Assembly: GCA_030668755.1 (NCBI GenBank)
Contig: DAOVEW010000077.1
Coordinates: forward strand, 1 to 6,202
Reading direction: 5' to 3'
DNA length: 6,202 nucleotides
Source of the DNA: Bacillota bacterium
GTDB lineage: Bacteria; Armatimonadota; Hebobacteria; Hebobacterales; Hebobacteraceae
Positions within the stretch are counted from its first letter, which is position 1; each line of letters begins with the position of its first letter. This document shows positions 1 to 4,894 of the stretch, in pieces. The notes under the pieces are model-generated. The model was not told the DNA's origin, did not search any database, and saw nothing but the letters and a program-made list of their open reading frames with translations. Made by a program: the position numbers and the translations under genes.

Positions 1-209
1 ATGACATGAGCTGCCCGGTAGAGCTTGTTCTCAACGCAGCGCAGTGACTGTCGGAACAGCTCGTCCTGCTTGAGTGACATGCCGGTGAGACTCTTGTAGC
101 TTGAGTCGATTGTGATGACGCGCGCTGGCGAGTCTTCTGCACGCGCCAGGATGCCGCGGGCAGTCGCTTCGAACTGTACCGTAAGACTTCGGACTCGCTG
201 GTAGTTCAT
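1..209 (-). CDS. Partial hypothetical protein, translationally coupled to the DUF5343 gene
   Basis: The reading frame starts at ATG 207-209 and stays open to the left edge, giving 69 complete codons with no stop. The start overlaps the stop of the upstream DUF5343 gene as ATGA, so the two are almost certainly one operon with coupled translation. The product begins MNYQRVRSLTV and is soluble-looking, with no signal peptide or membrane segment. Its last visible part, around residues 48-69 (KQDELFRQSLRCVENKLYRA, then AHV), looks like an amphipathic helix. From memory it resembles the start of HEPN-like, Hypoth_ymh-type domains, in which a helix with a similar leucine and alanine pattern leads into an AHVMAW-like segment. 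That resemblance is tentative because most of the protein is outside the window. Third codon positions are G or C in 48 of 69 codons, lower than in thrS. No function is assigned. Confidence 0.75.
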   Translation of the reverse strand, partial: MNYQRVRSLTVQFEATARGILARAEDSPARVITIDSSYKSLTGMSLKQDELFRQSLRCVENKLYRAAHV

Positions 210-829
210 GCCCCAGAGCTGACGTCTAATACGTACTTGCGCAGGGCCTTGAAGAGGTCTTCATATATGGCGGGGTCGCTGGTGGCTGGGATGTGGAGTT
301 GGATATTGATGGCGAGGGCCGGCTGAACTGCGCCAGGCGGCGCCTTCCGCTCTTCTACGGTGAGCGCCGAAGGGGTAGCTGGCAACTGGCTGGGCGCCGG
401 GAGCGGCTTGGCCTTGAAATCGGCCTTAGCCGCCAGGGCCTTGAAAGTAGCCACGACCGCGCTTACGGCTCGCTCCCCCAGACCAGTCTCCGCGGCGAAG
501 AAGTTCCGGAGTGCCTCGTCGTCCTTCTGATGAGCGTCGGGATAGGTCTTGTAGAGGTCCCCGTATGCCTCTCGAAGTGCGTGCGCCATGACAGCGCCAG
601 ACTGTGCCTTGTTGCGAAACCGCCTATAAGGGTCTGTAGGCACGCCCGTCGCGTCGATGAAGCCTATGAACCGGAGCACCGCGAGTATCTGGCGGTGGTT
701 GGTGGACTTGAAGCCGACAGTAGGGAGATAGGCGGTGGTCAGCTTGCGCGGCACACCGCGAGTGGGGATTCCATCGATGAAGTCCCCGAGCGCGTCAGGC
801 GTGAGGATGTAAGCGTACGTCTGAGCCAT
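206..829 (-). CDS. DUF5343 domain-containing protein
   Basis: A 207-residue cytosolic protein of unknown biochemical role. Residues about 4-140 match the DUF5343 pattern as I remember it: an N-terminal YAYILTPDAL segment, GVPRKLTTAYLPTVGFKS, a winged-helix-like stretch ILAVLRFIGFIDATGVPT, then ALREAYGDLYKTYPDAH and LRNFFAAETGLGERAVSAVV. A Pro/Ala-rich linker (about 140-170) leads to a C-terminal unit INIQLHIPATSDPAIYEDLF with KALRKYVL (about 173-201), a recurring tail in this family. I chose ATG 827-829 because AGGAGG lies 6 bases upstream. An adjacent in-frame ATG at 830-832 is only 3 bases from it. The longer frame up to 1042 is Pro/Arg-rich, has no ribosome binding site and runs through the promoter, so I rejected it. 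The stop overlaps the next gene's start. Family assignment is from recall; function is unknown. The winged-helix look and paired partner suggest a regulatory or defence-like module, but that is inference. Confidence 0.85.
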   Translation of the reverse strand: MAQTYAYILTPDALGDFIDGIPTRGVPRKLTTAYLPTVGFKSTNHRQILAVLRFIGFIDATGVPTDPYRRFRNKAQSGAVMAHALREAYGDLYKTYPDAHQKDDEALRNFFAAETGLGERAVSAVVATFKALAAKADFKAKPLPAPSQLPATPSALTVEERKAPPGAVQPALAINIQLHIPATSDPAIYEDLFKALRKYVLDVSSGA

Positions 830-832
830 CAT

Positions 833-932
833 TTGCCTCCTGTAGGACCCAGCAGGTGATTCCTGGTCGGCACGGGCCGGGCCCGGGTCGCTGCAGCAGA
901 CCTCAGCAGGAAACTCAGCGGGGATAACCGAC
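833..932 (-). other. 5' leader of the DUF5343 transcript
   Basis: About 100 bases lie between the predicted transcription start and the DUF5343 start codon. On the minus strand the leader ends in ACAGGAGGCAA, an excellent ribosome binding site. In its middle is a GC-rich self-complementary stretch (CCGGGCCCGG, around 880-889) that could form a small hairpin or be a dimer-protein site. I see no known riboswitch signature and no credible small open reading frame. Confidence 0.4.
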
Positions 933-938
933 CGTGTG

Positions 939-967
939 ATTGTAGCAGGGAAGGGGTGTTTGGGCAA
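939..967 (-). promoter_or_regulatory. Sigma70-type promoter for the DUF5343 operon
   Basis: Read on the minus strand, TTGCCC (962-967, 4 of 6 matches to TTGACA) is followed after exactly 17 bases by TACAAT (939-944, 5 of 6 matches to TATAAT). Transcription would start near 932, about 100 bases before the DUF5343 start codon. Spacing and both boxes are good for a GC-rich genome. It lies between the DUF5343 gene and the inverted repeat, so the DUF5343 operon need not depend on the 107-residue gene upstream. Confidence 0.6.
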
Positions 968-1014
968 GGGCCTGCTTCGCTGAGGCTGCGCAGGATGGGG
1001 TGGGAGGGAAGGTG

Positions 1015-1148
1015 CTCTCCCCGCGGAGCGCCTTGCCGCCACCCACGCGGCGTGTGTGCGGCCGCGAGGCGCGGCGCTGCCCCCAGTGGGACCTGGGCAT
1101 CCCTCTTGCGGGTGCTCGGTTCCCTCGCAAGGCGCTCCGCGGGGAGAG
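1015..1148. repeat. Perfect 22-bp inverted repeat flanking a 90-base spacer
   Basis: The left arm (1015-1036) and right arm (1127-1148) are exact reverse complements over 22 bases. Both contain the core CCCCGCGGAGCGCC or its complement. The spacer of 90 bases is GC-rich and carries further short dyads: CCCAGTGGG around 1083-1091, and CTTGCG 1105-1110 with CGCAAG 1126-1131, which would compete with the right arm. There is no open reading frame I believe in. The match stops abruptly at both ends, and I see no target-site duplication in the flanking bases. It sits between the stop of the 107-residue gene (1192) and the promoter at 939-967. It could be a MITE-like or REP-like foldback element, a paired binding site, or a structured 3' end. 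The inverted repeat itself is directly visible; its nature is not settled. Confidence 0.85.
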
Positions 1149-1191
1149 GCAGGAGCAGGCTGGTGTGTGCCGAGAGGTGAGTCTTACCGTG

Positions 1192-1515
1192 CTATCGCTT
1201 GCGGGGCCGTACGCTGGTCCTCTTCGTACCGGTCATGCTCTTCACGCTCCCGCCGACGCGGACACGCTTCATTGCCTCGGCAGCTTTGGGCATGTCCTTC
1301 TGGGGGACTTGAAGAACCTTGCGGGGAGCGCGGCTCAACTTGAGTCGCCGGGCGGCATCTTCGAGCAGGGATGGGTTGCCGCTGCGCTCAACCTCCGTGG
1401 CGGTCTTGCGAGTCTTTGCGTCCAGCTTCTTGCCTCCGCGGAGGGGGACCTCTGTGCGGCCCGACTTTCCGGCCGCGCGACCCTTTGCTCTCTTGTGTGA
1501 ACTGGACTCCGGCAT
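1192..1515 (-). CDS. Small strongly basic hypothetical protein (107 aa)
   Basis: The protein starts MPESSSHKRAKGRAAGKS and ends SVRPRKR. About 31 of its 107 residues are Lys or Arg against 9 acidic ones, so it is highly basic, with no cysteine, signal peptide or membrane segment. The N-terminal 45 residues look disordered and low in complexity. Residues about 46-85 (LLEDAARRLKLS, then KVLQVPQKDMPKAAEAMKR) could form two helices. GAGGAG lies 6 bases before ATG 1513-1515, which fixes the start; the longer frame up to 1680 crosses the predicted promoter and has no ribosome binding site. I recall similar short hypothetical proteins in other bacteria but no named domain. Charge and size suggest nucleic-acid binding, by inference only. 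It is on the same strand as the DUF5343 operon, but 350 bases and a separate promoter lie between them. Confidence 0.75.
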   Translation of the reverse strand: MPESSSHKRAKGRAAGKSGRTEVPLRGGKKLDAKTRKTATEVERSGNPSLLEDAARRLKLSRAPRKVLQVPQKDMPKAAEAMKRVRVGGSVKSMTGTKRTSVRPRKR

Positions 1516-1548
1516 CGTTTTCTCCTCGTGATGCAATGTTGCTGCGAA

Positions 1549-1563
1549 GCGCGCGACGCGCGC
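1549..1563 (-). repeat. GC-only hairpin in the leader of the 107-residue gene
   Basis: GCGCGC (1549-1554), a 3-base loop, then GCGCGC (1558-1563) form a perfect 6-bp stem in the predicted 5' leader, 34 bases ahead of the start codon. It could affect transcript stability or translation. Such short CG repeats also arise by chance in GC-rich DNA. Confidence 0.4.
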
Positions 1564-1618
1564 AAGCATGGAGGAGGGGAACCCAGGAGGACGCTCAACG
1601 CGGGCCTCCACTACGTGA

Positions 1619-1647
1619 ATGGTACCACAGAACGCCTGTTTGTGTAA
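1619..1647 (-). promoter_or_regulatory. Probable extended -10 promoter for the 107-residue gene
   Basis: On the minus strand TTACAC (1642-1647) is followed after 17 bases by TACCAT (1619-1624). The -10 box is preceded directly by TGG, giving the TGn of an extended -10 element. Transcription would start near 1612, leaving a leader of about 97 bases. Each box matches 4 of 6 consensus positions, so this is moderate evidence. Confidence 0.45.
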
Positions 1648-1794
1648 GGCCCCGGACTCCGGAATTCCCCCTCCGAGCACGGGGCGGGGAAAGGGAGGGA
1701 TGGCGGAGTGCGGCGGGCCCTTCGGCTTCTCTCAGGGTGAACTCCGGCACGCCCGCCCTACCCGTGGTCGCGAGAGTGATCCCATGGGCGCGAT
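1648..1794. other. Non-coding stretch with a G-quadruplex-type motif
   Basis: No credible gene lies here: the short frames are Pro/Gly/Arg-rich and lack ribosome binding sites. The plus strand carries GGGGCGGGGAAAGGGAGGG (1681-1699), four G runs separated by 1, 3 and 1 bases, which fits the textbook G-quadruplex pattern. It lies about 35 bases upstream of the predicted -35 box of the 107-residue gene. A loose dyad (CGGAGT near 1705 and ACTCCG near 1741) encloses CCCT...AGGG. Nothing else is recognised. Confidence 0.5.
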
Positions 1795-1825
1795 TCAAGG
1801 GGGGAGGCGTATCCTCCCCCCTTGA
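1795..1825. repeat. Perfect 13-bp stem-loop (palindrome with 5-base loop)
   Basis: The left arm (1795-1807, TCAAGGGGGGAGG) pairs exactly with the right arm (1813-1825) around the loop CGTAT. Neither side is followed by a T run, so it is not a classical intrinsic terminator in either direction. It separates the divergently transcribed 107-residue gene (minus) from the tRNA-Val promoter (plus). It could be a terminator for some unseen transcript, a protein-binding site or a transcriptional insulator. Confidence 0.7.
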
Positions 1826-1855
1826 TATTCCCCCTACCTAACGGCAGACGGCCGG

Positions 1856-1873
1856 CGCGCACAGGCGTGCGCG
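1856..1873. repeat. GC-rich hairpin upstream of the tRNA promoter
   Basis: CGCGCAC (1856-1862) and GTGCGCG (1867-1873) form a perfect 7-bp stem around a 4-base loop. It lies 14 bases upstream of the tRNA-Val -35 box, where an activator or an upstream terminator could sit. No T run follows. Confidence 0.45.
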
Positions 1874-1887
1874 GTCGGATGGACAGA

Positions 1888-1916
1888 TTTACAAACTCCG
1901 GTGCGGCTGATATAAT
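1888..1916 (+). promoter_or_regulatory. Sigma70 promoter of tRNA-Val
   Basis: TTTACA (1888-1893), a 17-base spacer and a perfect TATAAT (1911-1916) preceded by TGA (extended -10) make a near-consensus promoter. Transcription would start near 1923, 8 bases before the mature tRNA. This is the strongest promoter in the window, as expected for a tRNA gene, and it may also supply thrS by readthrough. Confidence 0.85.
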
Positions 1917-1930
1917 GCGCTCGTTGGAGT

Positions 1931-2007
1931 GGGCGGTTAGCTCAGTTGGTTAGAGTGCTTGCTTGACATGCAAGAGGTCACTGGTTCAAGTCCAGTACCG
2001 CCCACCA
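1931..2007 (+). tRNA. tRNA-Val (anticodon GAC)
   Basis: A complete cloverleaf is visible. The acceptor stem GGGCGGT (1931-1937) pairs with ACCGCCC (1997-2003). The D stem is GCTC/GAGT. The anticodon stem is CTTGC (1958-1962) / GCAAG (1970-1974) with loop TTGACAT and anticodon GAC at 1965-1967. The T arm is ACTGG TTCAAGT CCAGT (1980-1996). The discriminator is A2004 and CCA is encoded at 2005-2007. GAC reads GUC and, by wobble, GUU valine codons. I found no copy of its 3' end elsewhere in the window, so there is no sign of an att duplication here. Confidence 0.97.
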
Positions 2008-2109
2008 GACAAGCTATGATGCGAATCTTCGCGAGCACTGCGACGACGGATACGAGCTGATCCCTTCCGGGGGCGGGGCCCGCCTGCCAAGTGCCCGCGC
2101 TCGTCTCTC

Positions 2110-2141
2110 GCCTCCCGGTGGAGCACCTCCGGGGGGCTTTT
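2110..2141 (+). terminator. Terminator-like hairpin between tRNA-Val and thrS (possible attenuator)
   Basis: GCCTCCC (2110-2116) pairs with GGGGGGC (2131-2137) with one G-T wobble. Inside, GGTG (2117-2120) pairs with CACC (2124-2127) around the loop GAG, leaving a TCC bulge. TTTT (2138-2141) follows directly. This is a good intrinsic terminator shape. It may end the tRNA-Val transcript, but it is only 24 bases before the thrS start with no room for a promoter after it, so it may be a conditional attenuator of thrS. Stem I and the conserved T-box sequence of a T-box riboswitch are not recognisable. Confidence 0.55.
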
Positions 2142-2165
2142 CCACACTCAGGGCGAGGTAGACCG

Positions 2166-4088
2166 ATGGCACATGTGCTGGAGCTGAAAGCCGAAGATCG
2201 CAAGGCCGGCAGCATACTCGAATGGCTGGAGGGGCGAGATTCCAGGCTGGCCGCGCAGGCGACGGCGGCCCGCATCGCCGGCGAGCTGCGGGACCTGACG
2301 GCGCCGCTGCCCGACGCGGGGGGCATCGAGATACTCACCTTCGAGGACGAGGCGGGCCGGGAGGTGCTGCGGCACACGGCCTCACACGTGATGGCGGAGG
2401 CGGTGCAGCAGCTGTATCCCGGGACGCTGCTGGCCATAGGACCAGCGATCGAGGACGGGTTCTACTATGATTTCGACACCGAGAGCACGTTCGGCCCGGA
2501 GGACCTCGCCAAGATCGAGGAGCGGATGGCGGAGATCGTGGCCGCCGATAAGCCGCTGGCGCGCAGGGAGATGTCGCGCTCGGAAGCGATGGAGTTCTTC
2601 GCGGAGCGAGGCGAGAAGTACAAGGTAGAGCTGCTGGAAGAGCTTCCGGACGACACGGTGAGCGTGTACTCGCAAGGGGATTTTGTGGACCTCTGTCGGG
2701 GCCCGCACCTGCCGTCAACGGGCCGGGTGAAGGCATTCAAGCTGCTGAGCTTGGCGGGCGCGTACTGGCGGGGAGACGAGCGGAACCCGATGCTGCAGCG
2801 CATCTACGGCACTGCGTTCCCCACGCAAGAGCAGCTCGACGAGTTTCTGCGGCTGCGGGAGCAGGCCGAGCAGCGGGATCACCGCCGCCTCGGGCGGGAG
2901 CTCGACCTGTTCTCGCTTCCCGAGCAGCTCGGGGGCGGTCTGGTGTTGTGGCATCCAAAGGGCGCGCTGATGCGCTACCTGATCGAGGAGTTCTGGCGCA
3001 AGGAGCACCTGAAGCGCGGGTATGACCTTGTGTTCACGCCCCATATCGCGCGGGCGCGTCTCTGGGAGACGAGCGGGCACTTGAGCTTCTACGCCGACGG
3101 CATGTACGGGCCGATGATGATCGAGGATGAGGAGTACCGCATCAAGCCGATGAACTGCCCATTCCACGTCCTCATCTACAAGAGCCAGGTGCGGAGCTAT
3201 CGCGAGCTTCCGGTTCGCTACTTCGAGCTGGGAACAGTGTACCGGTACGAGCGGTCGGGCGTGCTGCACGGGCTGCTGCGGGTGCGGGGGTTCACCCAGG
3301 ATGACGCGCACATCATCTGCACCCGGGAGCAGATCGGGGACGAGGTGAAGGGTGTGCTGGACTTCGCGCTGTTTCTCATGCAGGCCTTCGGGTACGAGGA
3401 CTTCGAGGTGGACCTGAGCGTGCGGGGGGAGGCAGACCACGGCAAGTACATGGGCAGCGACGAGGAGTGGGAGATCGCCGAGAGATCGCTCGTCGAGGGA
3501 ATCGAGAGCCGCGGACTCAGCTACCACCGCGCGCCCGGCGAGGCGGTGTTCTACGGTCCGAAGATAGACATCAAGCTGCGGGACTCGATGGGCCGGCTGT
3601 GGCAGGGGCCCACCATCCAGTTCGACTTCAACCTGACGAGCCGGTTCAATATGCAGTACGTCGGCTCGGACGGCGAGCGACACACCCCGCTGATGATCCA
3701 CCGGGCGCTCTTCGGTTCGCTGGAGCGGTTCTTCGGGGGATATGTAGAGCACACGGGGGGAGCATTTCCGGTGTGGATCGCGCCCGTTCAGGTTCGGGTG
3801 GTGCCGATTGCGGACCGGCCCCACGAGTACGCGCAGCAGGTCGCGGGGAAGCTTCGGGGGATCGGGGCGCGGGTGGAGGTTGATGACCGCAAGGCGACCA
3901 CCGGAGCGAAGATCCGGGATGGCGAGACACAGAAGGTGCCCTATCTGCTGATCGTCGGCGACCGGGAGAGGGAAGCGGGCACTGTGTCGGTGCGGGTGCA
4001 CGGCGAGGGCAATCAGGGGGCAAGCGATGTGGCCGACTTCGTTGAGAAGCTAACCCCTGAACTCTCTCCACCGAGTTCCGAGAGCTGA
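2166..4088 (+). CDS. thrS: Threonine--tRNA ligase (ThrRS), class II
   Basis: A 640-residue cytosolic enzyme that joins threonine to tRNA-Thr using ATP and edits mischarged serine; family length is normal. A somewhat divergent TGS domain comes first (about 1-66). The editing domain has HTASH (70-74) and CRGPH (177-181), carrying its His and Cys/His residues. The class II catalytic core follows. Zinc ligands are Cys331 (in MNCP), His382 (in DDAHI) and His512 (in MIHRA). Motif 2 is around FELGTVYRYERSG with LHGLLRVRGFTQDD, and motif 3 is around HRALFGSLERFFGGY. The C-terminal anticodon-binding domain (about 535-630) has KIRDGETQKVPYLLIVGDRE. I chose ATG 2166 because GAGGT lies 6 bases upstream and the protein then has normal length. 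The frame extends to a GTG at 2091 without a ribosome binding site and through the leader hairpin. No key residue is missing. It follows tRNA-Val and may share its transcript. Confidence 0.98.
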   Translation: MAHVLELKAEDRKAGSILEWLEGRDSRLAAQATAARIAGELRDLTAPLPDAGGIEILTFEDEAGREVLRHTASHVMAEAVQQLYPGTLLAIGPAIEDGFYYDFDTESTFGPEDLAKIEERMAEIVAADKPLARREMSRSEAMEFFAERGEKYKVELLEELPDDTVSVYSQGDFVDLCRGPHLPSTGRVKAFKLLSLAGAYWRGDERNPMLQRIYGTAFPTQEQLDEFLRLREQAEQRDHRRLGRELDLFSLPEQLGGGLVLWHPKGALMRYLIEEFWRKEHLKRGYDLVFTPHIARARLWETSGHLSFYADGMYGPMMIEDEEYRIKPMNCPFHVLIYKSQVRSYRELPVRYFELGTVYRYERSGVLHGLLRVRGFTQDDAHIICTREQIGDEVKGVLDFALFLMQAFGYEDFEVDLSVRGEADHGKYMGSDEEWEIAERSLVEGIESRGLSYHRAPGEAVFYGPKIDIKLRDSMGRLWQGPTIQFDFNLTSRFNMQYVGSDGERHTPLMIHRALFGSLERFFGGYVEHTGGAFPVWIAPVQVRVVPIADRPHEYAQQVAGKLRGIGARVEVDDRKATTGAKIRDGETQKVPYLLIVGDREREAGTVSVRVHGEGNQGASDVADFVEKLTPELSPPSSES

Positions 4089-4112
4089 ACCCGAGACGCA
4101 ACTCAGGCAGTG

Positions 4113-4143
4113 AAGGCGCGGGACGCAGCGCCCCGCGCCTTTC
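4113..4143 (+). terminator. Intrinsic terminator of thrS
   Basis: AAGGCGCGGG (4113-4122) and CCCGCGCCTT (4132-4141) form a perfect 10-bp stem with a 9-base loop, 24 bases after the thrS stop. A short T-rich tail (TTTCCTGT) overlaps the 3' arm. The tail is weak, but position and stem fit a Rho-independent terminator separating thrS from wrbA. Confidence 0.7.
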
Positions 4144-4168
4144 CTGTGACCGGCGGAGGTTGGTCCAG

Positions 4169-4189
4169 CTTGTTGATTCGGCCAACAAG
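4169..4189. promoter_or_regulatory. Inverted repeat upstream of wrbA, candidate operator
   Basis: CTTGTTG (4169-4175) and CAACAAG (4183-4189) are exact reverse complements 7 bases apart. They lie about 80 bases before the wrbA start, just after the thrS terminator, where a wrbA promoter and its control site would be expected. It could bind a dimeric repressor or be a small hairpin. I found no convincing -35/-10 pair next to it. Confidence 0.4.
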
Positions 4190-4269
4190 GCGGCCCTCCT
4201 GGGGACAAGGTTCAGCCGGTGATGACAGAACGACTGTGCGACCGACAACCTGGCGGAAGGAGGGGCAAG

Positions 4270-4875
4270 GTGAGGATTCTCGTGCTGTACCACAGCATGA
4301 CCGGGAACACGTACCGCATGGCGCGACTGGTGGCAGAGGGAGCCACGGGGGCCGGCGCGGAGGTGAGCGTGAAGACCGTCCCCGAACTGGTTCCCGAGCA
4401 GACCATCCAGGCCGACGAGTCTCTGCGCAAGGCGAGAGATGAACAGGCGGATGTTCCCATCGCCTCGATGGAAGAACTGCCGGACTACGACGGCATCATC
4501 GTGGGCACGCCCGCGCGGTTCGGTAACATGTCGGCCCAGATGCGCAACTTCTGGGATCAGACGGGTGGTCTATGGATGCAGGGGGCGCTGATCGACAAGC
4601 CGGTCGGCCTCTTCTGCTCGACGGCGAGCATGCACGGCGGGCAGGAGACAACCCTCGTTTCGAGCATGATGACTTTCATCCACCACGGGATGATCGTCGT
4701 TGGCGTCCCGTACAGCGTGCAGGAACTGGTCACAACGCAAAGCGGGGGCACGCCATACGGGGCGTCCCACGTATCCGGGCACCCGCCGACGGTTTCGATA
4801 ACCGAGGAAGAAGCCGTGATCTGCCGGGCCCTCGGGAGGCGCGTGGCAGAAGTTGCGGCGAAGCTGGCCGCCTAG
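4270..4875 (+). CDS. wrbA: NAD(P)H:quinone oxidoreductase, WrbA family flavoprotein
   Basis: A 201-residue flavodoxin-fold enzyme that reduces quinones by two electrons with NAD(P)H and FMN, avoiding semiquinone and oxidative stress; the family forms soluble tetramers. The FMN phosphate loop is SMTGNT (9-14). The WrbA hallmarks follow: GTPARFGNMSAQMRNFWDQT (79-98), STASMHGGQETT (117-128), HHGMIVVGVPY (138-148) and GGTPYGAS (159-166). I chose GTG 4270 because AAGGAGG (4257-4263) lies 6 bases upstream and the product then starts right at the first beta strand, RILVLYHS. An in-frame ATG at 4219 would add 17 polar residues without homology. The thrS terminator lies upstream, so it is probably its own unit. 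Its 3' end faces the next gene, 19 bases away. WrbA is widely induced by stress in other bacteria; here only the inverted repeat at 4169-4189 hints at control. Confidence 0.96.
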   Translation: MRILVLYHSMTGNTYRMARLVAEGATGAGAEVSVKTVPELVPEQTIQADESLRKARDEQADVPIASMEELPDYDGIIVGTPARFGNMSAQMRNFWDQTGGLWMQGALIDKPVGLFCSTASMHGGQETTLVSSMMTFIHHGMIVVGVPYSVQELVTTQSGGTPYGASHVSGHPPTVSITEEEAVICRALGRRVAEVAAKLAA

Positions 4876-4894
4876 GCCGACGGCCAGCGCACGC

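Noticed and set aside
293..859. Plus-strand frame of 188 codons opposite the DUF5343 gene
   Set aside because: It is antisense to a gene with family-like motifs, has no ribosome binding site and an Arg-rich composition typical of a shadow frame in GC-rich DNA.
830..1042. N-terminal extension of the DUF5343 frame to an ATG at 1042
   Set aside because: The extra 71 residues are Pro/Arg-rich without homology, cross the promoter and one arm of the inverted repeat, and lack a ribosome binding site; ATG 829 has AGGAGG at ideal spacing.
1595..1825. Small genes on either strand between the 107-residue gene and the tRNA
   Set aside because: The short frames have no ribosome binding sites, are Pro/Gly/Arg-rich and cross the palindrome or the G-rich motif.
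1931..2007. tRNA-Val as an integration site for a mobile island
   Set aside because: No duplicate of the tRNA 3' end, no integrase and no transposase are visible; the accessory-looking genes lie on the 5' side of the tRNA.
2008..2165. T-box riboswitch in the thrS leader
   Set aside because: The leader is shorter than usual, and I cannot find Stem I landmarks or the conserved T-box sequence; TGGA at 2119-2122 alone is not enough.
2715..4001. Long minus-strand frame of 428 codons opposite thrS
   Set aside because: It is the complement of a fully conserved ThrRS; its His/Pro/Leu/Arg-rich product is the usual antisense shadow.
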